This document shows, piece after piece, positions 35,761-45,926 of a stretch of 64,000 nucleotides of DNA. A program made the position numbers and the translations under genes. Source of the DNA: Roseovarius pacificus (GTDB lineage: Bacteria; Pseudomonadota; Alphaproteobacteria; Rhodobacterales; Rhodobacteraceae); contig NZ_FRBR01000002.1 in assembly GCF_900142665.1 (NCBI RefSeq), forward strand, positions 1 to 64,000. Reading direction: 5' to 3'. The notes beneath the pieces were generated by a model, which worked only from the letters and a program-made list of their open reading frames with translations, was not told the origin of the DNA and did no database searches. Numbering within the stretch: the stretch's first letter is position 1; each line of letters starts with the position of its first letter.

Positions 35761-35800
35761 GTGAGTTCTCCTTTCTTCTTTTGGGTGCGACATGTCGGGT

Positions 35801-36199
35801 TTACGAAGCCGTTACCGTGATCTTTTTGGGTTGGGCTTCCGCTGCGCGCGGCAGCGTCAGGGTCAACACACCGTTCGAGACCTGCGCGCCGATCTTGTCG
35901 GGGTCGAAGTCGTCGGACATGGTGAAGGCTCGCTCGAAATCGCCCTCGCCGTATTCGGCATAGGCCAATTGCAGCTTCTCGGGCTGCGTGGCATGGACCT
36001 TACCTCGGATCGTCAACACGCGCTTTTCGAGCGTGATATCCACGTCTTCGGCGGCGACGCCCGGCATCTCGAGCATCAGCGTCACCCCGTCAGTCGTTTC
36101 GACGATGTCGGTCAGCGGCCTGTAGATACGACGGCCGGTGGTGGTTTCCGGTGTCTCGGCCGGGGTCTTGTCGGCAGTATGTGTCACATCGTTGGTCAT
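35801..36199 (-). CDS. Small heat-shock protein Hsp20 (copy 2)
   Basis: A 132-residue Hsp20 with a short N-terminal arm and a complete alpha-crystallin domain: DIVETTDGVTLMLEMPGVAAEDVDI, the LAYAEYGEGDFERAFTMSDDFD segment and VSNGVLTLTLPRA. The usual C-terminal IxI-type motif is reduced to KKITVTAS. Its tyrosine-rich middle (QLAYAEYGEGDFER) resembles the sHsp type found in the heat-resistance islands of proteobacteria. It lies 15 bases after the first Hsp20 gene of the operon and 40 bases before the third. Confidence 0.9.
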   Translation of the reverse strand: MTNDVTHTADKTPAETPETTTGRRIYRPLTDIVETTDGVTLMLEMPGVAAEDVDITLEKRVLTIRGKVHATQPEKLQLAYAEYGEGDFERAFTMSDDFDPDKIGAQVSNGVLTLTLPRAAEAQPKKITVTAS

Positions 36200-36214
36200 G
36201 GATCGGTCCTCCTC

Positions 36215-36643
36215 TTACGCAGCCTTGATCTCGATTTTTCGCGGCTTGTCCTCTTCGGGACGGCCGATCACGATGCGCAGCACACCGTTGGTCATCCGCG
36301 CCTCGACCTTGTCCTCCGCGGCCACGAACGGCAGCCGAACCGAACGAGCGAACTTGCCAAAGCCGCGTTCGTTGCGGTGCCAGCGGCCGCCTTCCGGAAT
36401 TTCGGGCGCCTTGCGCTCGCCAGAGAGCGTCAGGACATTTTCCTTCACGGAAATGTCGATGTCGGCCGGGTCAACGCCAGGGAGTTCTGCAGTGATCGCG
36501 ACTGCCTCGTCGCCCTGCCAGACGTTCACGGCGGGGAAAACGGGCTGGGTCACGCGGCCAGGAGAGGTCCTGTCAAAATCGCGCAGCATCGAGCGCATCA
36601 GCGCAAACGGATCGCTGCGACGTGTGTAGGTGGGATAGAGCAT
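36215..36643 (-). CDS. Small heat-shock protein Hsp20 (copy 3, first in operon)
   Basis: A 142-residue Hsp20. The N-terminal arm (DPFALMRSMLRDFDR) is followed by the crystallin domain: VNVWQGDEAVAITAELPGVDPADIDI, RNERGFGKFARSVRLPFVA and MTNGVLRIVIGRP, ending in PRKIEIKAA. GGAGG precedes the ATG ending at 36643; a longer frame to 36724 is arginine-rich and unlikely. It is the promoter-proximal gene of the three-gene operon, downstream of a candidate heat-shock promoter at 36859-36887. Confidence 0.92.
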   Translation of the reverse strand: MLYPTYTRRSDPFALMRSMLRDFDRTSPGRVTQPVFPAVNVWQGDEAVAITAELPGVDPADIDISVKENVLTLSGERKAPEIPEGGRWHRNERGFGKFARSVRLPFVAAEDKVEARMTNGVLRIVIGRPEEDKPRKIEIKAA

Positions 36644-36858
36644 GTTTCGCCTCCGTCGTTTCAGTTGACGGCGTGGATTTGTCACCACGCCACTGAACGC
36701 CCGCGGAGAACGGACATGCTTCAAGGTTCGCCATTTCGGCGGCGGTCTGGTGCGTTCGCGTCTGCCATGCGTTCCTCTCAGGCGAACGTCAGGCGGTCCG
36801 CTGAATCAGCCGAACCTGTCGCGTATCCGTGAAACCCCAACTGGGCGTTCCGCTGCGG

Positions 36859-36887
36859 ATAAAGTGTTGCTTGTTTGCAACTTCAAG
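36859..36887 (-). promoter_or_regulatory. Candidate sigma-32-type promoter of the Hsp20 operon with spacer palindrome
   Basis: On the minus strand CTTGAA (36887-36882) and CTTTAT (36864-36859) are separated by 17 bases, resembling alphaproteobacterial RpoH promoters (CTTG followed by CYTAT). The spacer contains the inverted repeat GTTGC-AAACAA-GCAAC (36866-36881), a possible operator. The element lies 216 bases upstream of the first Hsp20 start and between it and the htpX-like gene. Confidence 0.5.
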
Positions 36888-36907
36888 GCCTCAGCGCAAA
36901 AAAGTAC

Positions 36908-37843
36908 TCATCGATAGACGCCCCAGGGCCCGTAACGCGGCGTGGAGACGCGCACAGCCCGCGGTGCGTTCAGGGGAACGGACGGTGGGACCGGTCGGCG
37001 GGGTCCGGAAATTGCACGCAGTCGCCGGACTCGATCGGCGGTGGGCGGGTGCGTGCGCAGGATCGAGGGTTCGGGGATGCGGCGACCGGGCAGGAACATC
37101 TCTTCCCAGACCCGCCCGACGCGGCGTTCCAGCTTGAGGAGGGCCGAAGCGAGGCCATCGGGATCGCCGGTCAGCTCGGCGCCGCCCCTGTCGGCATTGT
37201 ATTCCCGGGCCCGCGACAGCGCGAGCTGAAGAAGGGCCATGATCGTGGGTGAAAAGATCAGGACAAGTGGTACCTGCCAGGGCACATAAGCCGCGCCGGC
37301 CAGGATGAGCGGCAGGTTCAGCAGCAGGATGAGTTGCCCAACCCAGGACGCGAGCGACACCGCGCGCGACATCGCGTCGGCCAGACCCATGATCCAGAGA
37401 TCGCGGTTGGCGATGTGAGCGACCTCGTGCGCCAGGACCCCGGCCAGTTCGCGCTGGTTCATCAATCGCAGAAGACCATCGCTGACGCAGACGGCGCTTT
37501 CATCCGGAGAGCCCATAGCGAAGGCGTTCGGTATCTGGCTCGGTACATAGTAGAGTTCCGGTACACGCGGCAGCCCGGCGCGGCGTGCGAGTTCGGCCAG
37601 TATCGCCATGCCCTCTGGAAATTCCCGCCCGCTGAGCCTGCGTGCGCCGTAGGCGTTCAGCAACAGGCGTTTCGGGATGCCGGGTGACAGCAGCAATCCC
37701 AGCAAGGATCCGATGACGATCGCAATCGCCAAGCCCTGTCCCGCAATCGCCGAAACGATGAACCAGGCAATAACCGCCATACCCGCCAAAAGCAGGATGG
37801 ATTGAAGCAGGTTCAGGAATTGGTGGCGCGGCGTTGCAGTCAT
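36908..37843 (-). CDS. htpX: HtpX-like M48 zinc metalloprotease
   Basis: A membrane protease of about 311 residues with two N-terminal hydrophobic helices, then the catalytic site LAHEVAHIANRD (HExxH, near residues 139-143 from the ATG), a further hydrophobic pair, and the third zinc ligand in the REYNADRGGAELTG segment. HtpX proteases act with FtsH in membrane-protein quality control. The ATG ending at 37843 is used; a GTG six codons upstream is possible. The divergent neighbour is ftsH. An htpX copy next to ftsH and clpK/clpG is a known feature of the TLPQC/tLST stress islands. Confidence 0.88.
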   Translation of the reverse strand: MTATPRHQFLNLLQSILLLAGMAVIAWFIVSAIAGQGLAIAIVIGSLLGLLLSPGIPKRLLLNAYGARRLSGREFPEGMAILAELARRAGLPRVPELYYVPSQIPNAFAMGSPDESAVCVSDGLLRLMNQRELAGVLAHEVAHIANRDLWIMGLADAMSRAVSLASWVGQLILLLNLPLILAGAAYVPWQVPLVLIFSPTIMALLQLALSRAREYNADRGGAELTGDPDGLASALLKLERRVGRVWEEMFLPGRRIPEPSILRTHPPTADRVRRLRAISGPRRPVPPSVPLNAPRAVRVSTPRYGPWGVYR

Positions 37844-37944
37844 GATCGCAATAAACTTCACTCGCAGCTAACGGGAAGTGGCACACCACGGGATGTAAGA
37901 ATTTTGGGCATCGTTGCCAGCTTCGATCTTCATGTCGGATCCCT

Positions 37945-37973
37945 CTTGAACTCGGCTCAAGCAATACCAATCT
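37945..37973 (+). promoter_or_regulatory. Candidate sigma-32-type promoter of ftsH
   Basis: CTTGAA at 37945-37950 and CCAATCT at 37967-37973 are separated by 16 bases, 58 bases before the ftsH start. The same CTTGAA-16-CCAA arrangement is seen upstream of the fourth Hsp20 gene (48478). The -35 element is also half of a short palindrome, CTTGA-N7-TCAAG. The match to the -10 consensus is only partial. Confidence 0.4.
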
Positions 37974-38030
37974 GGCCGGGTGTGATAAACCAGCAACATC
38001 TCTACGGGTTGGCGCCGAGGAGATAAGGGG

Positions 38031-39863
38031 ATGGAAAAGAGAACCGAATTTAATATCTGGTACTGGATCGTCGCATTTTTTGCGGTGATCTTTATTCAGG
38101 ATCTGATCGCCAGCTACCGCAGCACCGCGCCGATCAGCTATAGCCAATTCGAACAGTATCTAGCCGACGGCGACATCGCTTCGGTTGCGGTCGGGTCCGA
38201 TACGATCACCGGTACTTTCGAAGCTCCCATCGACGGGCGCTCGGGCTTCGTCACCACGATCGTCGATCCCGCCATTCTTGAACGGCTGGACGACGCGGAT
38301 GTCGAGATCACCGGCATTCCGCAAAACACCTGGATCGGGGCGCTTCTCTCCTGGGTGGTGCCGGCAGTGGTCTTCTTCGGTCTCTGGATGTTCGTCTTTC
38401 GCAAGTTCGCCGAGCGTCAGGGTTTTGGCGGCTTCCTGCAGGTCGGCAAGAGCAAGGCCAAGGTCTACATGGAGAAGGAAACCGGCGTCAGTTTTGCCGA
38501 TGTGGCCGGGGTCGACGAGGCCAAGGCCGAGCTGGAGGAAGTGGTCGATTTCCTGAAGACGCCCGAGGATTACGGCAAGCTCGGCGCCCGGATCCCGAAA
38601 GGCATCCTCCTGGTCGGCCCGCCGGGTACCGGCAAGACGCTTCTGGCGCGGGCCGTGGCGGGCGAGGCGGGCGTGACCTTCTTCTCGATCTCGGGCTCGG
38701 AATTCGTCGAGATGTTCGTGGGCGTCGGCGCGGCCCGGGTGCGCGACCTGTTCGAGCAGGCCCGCAAGAACGCACCGGCGATCATCTTCATCGACGAGCT
38801 CGACGCGCTCGGCCGCGCCCGCGCCTCCGGTCAGATGGCCGGCGGGCATGACGAGCGCGAACAGACGCTGAACCAGCTTCTCACTGAGCTGGACGGGTTC
38901 GACCCGTCGTCGGGGATCGTGCTGCTGGCGGCCACCAACCGGCCGGAAGTCCTCGACCCGGCGTTGCTCAGGGCCGGGCGCTTCGACCGGCAGGTGCTGG
39001 TGGACAAGCCCGACAAGAAGGGCCGCATCCAGATCCTCGAGGTACACATGAAGAAGGTGACGCTCGCACCGGACGTGGATGCCGAGAAGGTCGCCGCGCT
39101 GACCCCGGGCTTTTCCGGAGCGGACCTGGCAAATCTGGTCAATGAGGGGGCGCTATTGGCAACCCGCCGAAAGGCCGATGCGGTGACCATGGAAGACTTC
39201 AACAACGCGGTAGAGCGTATCGTCGCCGGGCTGGAAAAGCGCAATCGTGTTCTGAACGCGCGCGAGCGGGAAATCGTGGCGCATCACGAAATGGGGCATG
39301 CGCTGGTCGCGATGGCGCTGCCGGGGGTCGATCCGGTGCACAAGGTCTCGATCATCCCGCGCGGGATCGGTGCGCTCGGCTATACGATCCAGCGCCCGAC
39401 CGAAGACCGCTTCCTGATGACCCGCGAGGAACTGGAGAACAAGATCGCCGTTCTTCTGGGCGGGCGTGCGGCCGAGAAGGTCATATACGATCACCTTTCG
39501 ACCGGTGCCGCCGACGACCTGGTGAAGGCAACCGACATCGCCAGGGCCATGGTCGCGCGCTACGGCATGGACCCCGATCTGGGCCATGTCAGCTATGACA
39601 CCGAGCGGCCCGGCTTCCTTGGCACGGGGGATCAATCCGCCTGGCTCAACCGCCGCCACAGCGAGGCAACGGCCGAGCGGATGGATACCGCTGTCAAGGC
39701 GATTATCGACGACATCTTCGCGCGTACAGTCGCGCTTCTCGACGCGAACCGGGCGCTGCTGGAGGAAACGTCCCGCGATCTGCTCGACCGCGAGACGCTG
39801 GACGAGCCCGACCTTCGGGCCATCGCAGAAAAGGTCCTCACTCAGGAGGTCGAGGCGGCCTGA
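38031..39863 (+). CDS. ftsH: ATP-dependent zinc metalloprotease FtsH (island copy)
   Basis: A 610-residue membrane-anchored AAA+ protease. Two membrane helices (residues about 8-26 and 103-122) flank a periplasmic domain. Walker A is GPPGTGKT near residue 200, Walker [13 protein letters not shown], and the second-region-of-homology arginines lie in [20 protein letters not shown]. The zinc site is [11 protein letters not shown] near 419, with methionine where most FtsH proteins have alanine (HEAGH). It degrades damaged membrane and soluble proteins. A housekeeping copy is expected elsewhere; this copy, beside htpX and clpK/clpG, matches the extra FtsH of stress islands. Confidence 0.92.
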   Translation: MEKRTEFNIWYWIVAFFAVIFIQDLIASYRSTAPISYSQFEQYLADGDIASVAVGSDTITGTFEAPIDGRSGFVTTIVDPAILERLDDADVEITGIPQNTWIGALLSWVVPAVVFFGLWMFVFRKFAERQGFGGFLQVGKSKAKVYMEKETGVSFADVAGVDEAKAELEEVVDFLKTPEDYGKLGARIPKGILLVGPPGTGKTLLARAVAGEAGVTFFSISGSEFVEMFVGVGAARVRDLFEQARKNAPAIIFIDELDALGRARASGQMAGGHDEREQTLNQLLTELDGFDPSSGIVLLAATNRPEVLDPALLRAGRFDRQVLVDKPDKKGRIQILEVHMKKVTLAPDVDAEKVAALTPGFSGADLANLVNEGALLATRRKADAVTMEDFNNAVERIVAGLEKRNRVLNAREREIVAHHEMGHALVAMALPGVDPVHKVSIIPRGIGALGYTIQRPTEDRFLMTREELENKIAVLLGGRAAEKVIYDHLSTGAADDLVKATDIARAMVARYGMDPDLGHVSYDTERPGFLGTGDQSAWLNRRHSEATAERMDTAVKAIIDDIFARTVALLDANRALLEETSRDLLDRETLDEPDLRAIAEKVLTQEVEAA

Positions 39864-39872
39864 ATATAGAGA

Positions 39873-39896
39873 CCCAGTCCGGACGTTCCGGCTGGG
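39873..39896 (+). other. Hairpin between ftsH and the clpK-like gene
   Basis: CCCAG-T-CCGGA-CGT-TCCGG-CTGGG forms a ten-pair stem with one bulged T and a three-base loop, ending 20 bases before the start of the disaggregase gene. No T tract follows, so it is more likely a weak attenuator, processing site or mRNA-stability element than a full terminator. Confidence 0.5.
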
Positions 39897-39915
39897 AGCA
39901 TGACGGAGGTGAAAA

Positions 39916-42696
<2,781 letters not shown>

Positions 42697-42704
42697 CGGC
42701 ACGT

Positions 42705-42732
42705 GCACCGGCGACGGTAACGCCGCCGGTGC
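42705..42732 (+). terminator. Hairpin after the clpK-like gene
   Basis: GCACCGGC (42705-42712) and GCCGGTGC (42725-42732) form a perfect eight-pair GC-rich stem with a 12-base loop, a few bases beyond the stop codon. There is no T tract; it may be an inefficient terminator or may reduce downstream expression of the NDUFS4-domain and antiporter genes. Confidence 0.45.
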
Positions 42733-42755
42733 CGCAATCCGAAGAGAGGTACATC

Positions 42756-43340
42756 ATGATGAAAGGACACAACCGCCCACCGTTTCGACCGAAGATCCCC
42801 GGAACTGACCTGACATCTCCAGACCTGCCGACAGCGTTGATCTACAGGCCAGCTCGCTCGTCCCACACCTCCGCTCCAATCAGGCGGCAGCATTGGATAC
42901 TCGAGTTTGAGCCGGCCCGGGCGCCGGTCATCGAGCCTCTTATGGGCTGGACCGCAACCGAAGATCCCTATCGTCCGATCCGCCTGACATTCCCTGATCT
43001 CGACAGCGCCATCGCCTTCGCGGAACGAAACGACTGGCAGTATATCGTGCGCCACGAGCCGGACAAACGTCGATCCGTGCCACCGCGCCGATTCTGGTGG
43101 GAGACAGTGCCAACCAGCAAGGGAGCCGATGCTCCTGGCGCCCACCGTATCGAGACCGGCCACCGACCGAGTTCCCGGCACCGGCTTCACCGAGGCATCG
43201 ACGCGGCCAGCGTTCGTGATCTCTCAGCGGAACTCGCGACGGCTGCAGACCCGGTCTGTGAAGCGAGTGCTGAGTCCTTCCCCGCGTCCGACCCACCGGC
43301 GTGGATCGGGGCGACTGTCTATGGAAGCGGGCGACGTTGA
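42756..43340 (+). CDS. NDUFS4-like (ETC complex I subunit) domain protein with SFPASDPPAW tail
   Basis: A 194-residue cytoplasmic protein starting at either of two adjacent ATGs after AGAGAGG. Residues about 28-115 match the NADH-ubiquinone oxidoreductase 18-kDa (NDUFS4) accessory-subunit domain: IYRPARSS, the WILEFEPA strand, EPLMGWTATEDPYRPIRLTF and AIAFAERNDWQYIV. The remainder is basic linker plus a C-terminal ESFPASDPPAW motif, which occurs at the ends of small alphaproteobacterial proteins. It is probably not the respiratory-chain subunit itself, as that gene is normally stand-alone and shorter. A role in protecting complex I or NADH metabolism under stress is inference. It shares one base with the antiporter gene. 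Confidence 0.75.
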   Translation: MMKGHNRPPFRPKIPGTDLTSPDLPTALIYRPARSSHTSAPIRRQHWILEFEPARAPVIEPLMGWTATEDPYRPIRLTFPDLDSAIAFAERNDWQYIVRHEPDKRRSVPPRRFWWETVPTSKGADAPGAHRIETGHRPSSRHRLHRGIDAASVRDLSAELATAADPVCEASAESFPASDPPAWIGATVYGSGRR

Positions 43341-44485
43341 TGCACGCCGACCAGGGGCTGTTGGAGGCCGCCGCGTTGCTCGCCATGATGGCTTTTTGCC
43401 ATGTCGCGATCTGCGCACGGCTTGGCATCCCCGCACTGGTCGGTTTCCTGCTGTCCGGCATTGTGATCGGGCCGTCCGGTCTGGGGCTCATCACCGAGGG
43501 TGCCACACTGACGGTTATCGGTGAGGTCGGGGTGATCCTGCTTCTCTTTGCGCTTGGTCTGGAATTCTCCCTCGACAAGCTCGTGTCGCTCCGGCGGCTG
43601 ATCTTCGGACTCGGTCTGGTACAGGTGCTCGTAGTTGGAGGGTTGGTCACCGTAGGGCTCCTCGTCTTTACCGAGATCGCGCCGGCGGCAGCGGTTCTGA
43701 TCGCTGGCGCGGTCGCGATGTCATCGACCGCGCTATGTCTTAAGGTCCTGGCGGGCGGCGATGCGCTCGGAACGCCTCAGGGACGGGTCGCGATTGCTGT
43801 TCTGCTGTTTCAGGATCTGGCGGCCGTCGGCTTTCTGGCGTTTCACGATGTCATCGCCGGGGCAGGAGCCGTGGAAAGCGCGCACGACGTCCTGAAGATG
43901 GTCGGGGGCATGGGCGTGCTCGTCGGGGCGCTCTTCATCACCCGGTCAATGCTTCAGCGGCTTGCCGGATGGGTCGCAACCCAGGGCGCGGCTGAACTCG
44001 CACAGCTTCTTGCCCTGACCGTTGCCTTGCTCGCGGCCATTATTGCGCAGGTTGCGGGTCTTTCGCCGGCGCTCGGTGCATTCGCTGCCGGCATGATGAT
44101 CGCCGAGGGCGACGCCCGCCAATTTGTCGAACGGGAAATCAGGCCGTTCCGGGATTTGTTCGTCGGGGTGTTCTTCATCGGTATCGGAACCCAACTCCAT
44201 ATAGGTGCGATTTGGTCGACATGGCCAACGGTGTTGGCATGGCTTTTTGTGCTCATGGTGGTGAAACTCGCGCTTGTTGTTGCTCTGACCCGCATGTTCG
44301 GAGAACAGCTCGAGACTGCGCTTCGCGCGGGCGCCATCCTGGCCCATGGCGGCGAATTCAGCTTGATGCTCATCTCTGTCACGACTGCCTCCGGCCTGTT
44401 GCAATCCAAGGTCGCCGAGCCTCTGTTCCTCGCGTTGGGGCTGAGCATGCTGATTGGAGCGGTTGTGGTTCGTCGCGCAGCGTAA
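43340..44485 (+). CDS. Kef-type (CPA2) cation:proton antiporter
   Basis: A 381-residue protein with about twelve membrane helices. CPA2 landmarks are visible: ICARLGIPALVGFLLSGIVIGPSGLGLI in the first helices, ALGLEFSLDKL, AMSSTALCLKVLA and LAHGGEFSLMLI near the end. The C-terminal TrkA-N (NAD-binding) domain that regulates full KefB/KefC is absent; the protein stops right after the membrane domain. A kefB gene is a standard member of tLST stress islands. The ATG overlaps the stop of the preceding gene by one base, so the two are coupled. Confidence 0.85.
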   Translation: MHADQGLLEAAALLAMMAFCHVAICARLGIPALVGFLLSGIVIGPSGLGLITEGATLTVIGEVGVILLLFALGLEFSLDKLVSLRRLIFGLGLVQVLVVGGLVTVGLLVFTEIAPAAAVLIAGAVAMSSTALCLKVLAGGDALGTPQGRVAIAVLLFQDLAAVGFLAFHDVIAGAGAVESAHDVLKMVGGMGVLVGALFITRSMLQRLAGWVATQGAAELAQLLALTVALLAAIIAQVAGLSPALGAFAAGMMIAEGDARQFVEREIRPFRDLFVGVFFIGIGTQLHIGAIWSTWPTVLAWLFVLMVVKLALVVALTRMFGEQLETALRAGAILAHGGEFSLMLISVTTASGLLQSKVAEPLFLALGLSMLIGAVVVRRAA

Positions 44486-44808
44486 ATGCGACCGACGCAC
44501 ACTCAGCAGTTGTCTGCTTCGCCTAATATTTTTTGCGCGCCGTAGGGGTTGAAACTCCAAAGTCGATTTCTAACTGAACTTTTTGCAGGGGTTCCCTGCT
44601 ATCTGATATCGCTGTTTTGCGCAGGAGGTTTTGCCGGGCAAGGCCATCTCGCGTTCCGGCACCATGGTCCGGCGGATGGCAGTGATCTTGTATCACGACT
44701 GTCCGAATTCGAGATGCCACATCCGGCGGTCATGCCCAAGCGGGGTGATCGTAGACGACCTTCTCGCATCCATTGTTGAGGCTTCGCTCAGAAGAGGAGG
44801 TTTTGCCG
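44486..44808. other. Intergenic region upstream of the sugar-enzyme pair
   Basis: No gene is supported in these 323 bases. The first 100 bases are AT-rich and may contain the promoter for the glycosyltransferase and debranching genes, but no element is convincing. Two copies of a GCAGGAGGTTTTGCCG/GAGGAGGTTTTGCCG-like sequence occur, one at about 44619-44634 and the other as the ribosome binding site and start region at about 44795-44808, possibly a duplication of the translation-initiation region. Confidence 0.45.
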
Positions 44809-45909
44809 ATGAAGATCGCACAGATCGCACCGCTAGAAGAAAGTTGCCCGCCGCGTCTCTATGGGGGAACAGAAAGGATCGTCTCCTATCTCACCGAGGA
44901 ACTGGTCAGGCAGGGCCATGAAGTCACGCTGTTCGCCAGCGGCGACAGCCGGACCAAGGCCCACCTGGTCCCGTGCAGCAAGGAAGCCCTCCGGCTCGAT
45001 CCGAACGTGAAGAACTCGCTGCCGTGGCATGTCGCCATGCTGGAGGAAGTCCGCTTGCGGGCCGATGAATTCGACGTGCTGCATTTTCACATCGACTTCC
45101 TGCACTATCCCATGGCGCGGGCATTCGCCGACCGTATGGTGACGACCATGCATGGGAGGCTCGATGGCCCCGATCTCCGGCCCTTCTACGCGACGTTCCC
45201 AAACTATCCGCTCGTTTCTATCTCGGACGACCAGCGCCGTCCGCTGCCCTTCGTGAACTGGGCAGGGACCGTCTATCATGGACTTCCCAAGAATCTGCTG
45301 TCGTTCACCAAATCTCCGAAGGGGGACTATCTTGCCTTTCTTGGGCGGATTTCGCCGGAGAAACGGCCGGACCGCGCCATCGAGATAGCGGTGCGAGCGG
45401 GGTTGCCATTGAAAATTGCTGCTAAGATCGGCGATGCGGATCGCAAGTATTGGGACGAGATCATAGCACCGATGGTCGATGCCCATGACAATGTCGAGTT
45501 CATTGGGGAAATTAACGAAGAACAAAAAGCCGAGTTTCTCGGGAACGCGCGGGCGCTGTTGTTCCCTGTCGACTGGCCTGAACCTTTCGGTCTCGTGATG
45601 ATCGAAGCTATGGCTTGCGGCACGCCGGTGATCGCATGGGCGAATGGCTCCGTGCCGGAGATCGTAGAGCCTGGGCTGACTGGCTATGTAGTGAATTCTC
45701 TGGAAGATGCCGCCGCAGCTGTGGGGAAACTGAACCGAATCAGCAGACGAATCGTGCGCGAGACGTTCGAAGAACGCTTCACTGCGGACCGCATGGCGCG
45801 CGACTATGTCGAAATCTATCGTGGGTTGCCGGGCGTCGAGGCTGTTACGATGCCGCTCCCGCATATGCTCGGGGGCCAAGGGGCTCAGGTCCTGCATGCA
45901 GCGGAATGA
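44809..45909 (+). CDS. Glycosyltransferase family 4 protein
   Basis: A 366-residue GT-B fold glycosyltransferase. The N-terminal domain opens with IAQIAPLEESCPPRLYGGTE, including the nucleotide-sugar glycine turn; the C-terminal domain holds GRISPEKRPDRAIEIA, the donor-binding EPFGLVMIEAMACGTPVIA motif (with the EX7E glutamates) and GSVPEIVEPGLTGYVV. GAGGAGG precedes the ATG. It is 17 bases from the debranching-type gene on the same strand, and the two are probably one functional unit acting on a storage or compatible-solute glycan. The acceptor is unknown. Confidence 0.85.
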   Translation: MKIAQIAPLEESCPPRLYGGTERIVSYLTEELVRQGHEVTLFASGDSRTKAHLVPCSKEALRLDPNVKNSLPWHVAMLEEVRLRADEFDVLHFHIDFLHYPMARAFADRMVTTMHGRLDGPDLRPFYATFPNYPLVSISDDQRRPLPFVNWAGTVYHGLPKNLLSFTKSPKGDYLAFLGRISPEKRPDRAIEIAVRAGLPLKIAAKIGDADRKYWDEIIAPMVDAHDNVEFIGEINEEQKAEFLGNARALLFPVDWPEPFGLVMIEAMACGTPVIAWANGSVPEIVEPGLTGYVVNSLEDAAAAVGKLNRISRRIVRETFEERFTADRMARDYVEIYRGLPGVEAVTMPLPHMLGGQGAQVLHAAE

Positions 45910-45926
45910 GAGCGAAGGAGAATAAG

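Noticed and set aside
36866-36881. GTTGC...GCAAC palindrome considered as a CIRCE element for HrcA
   Set aside because: CIRCE is TTAGCACTC-N9-GAGTGCTAA; the arms and spacer do not fit.
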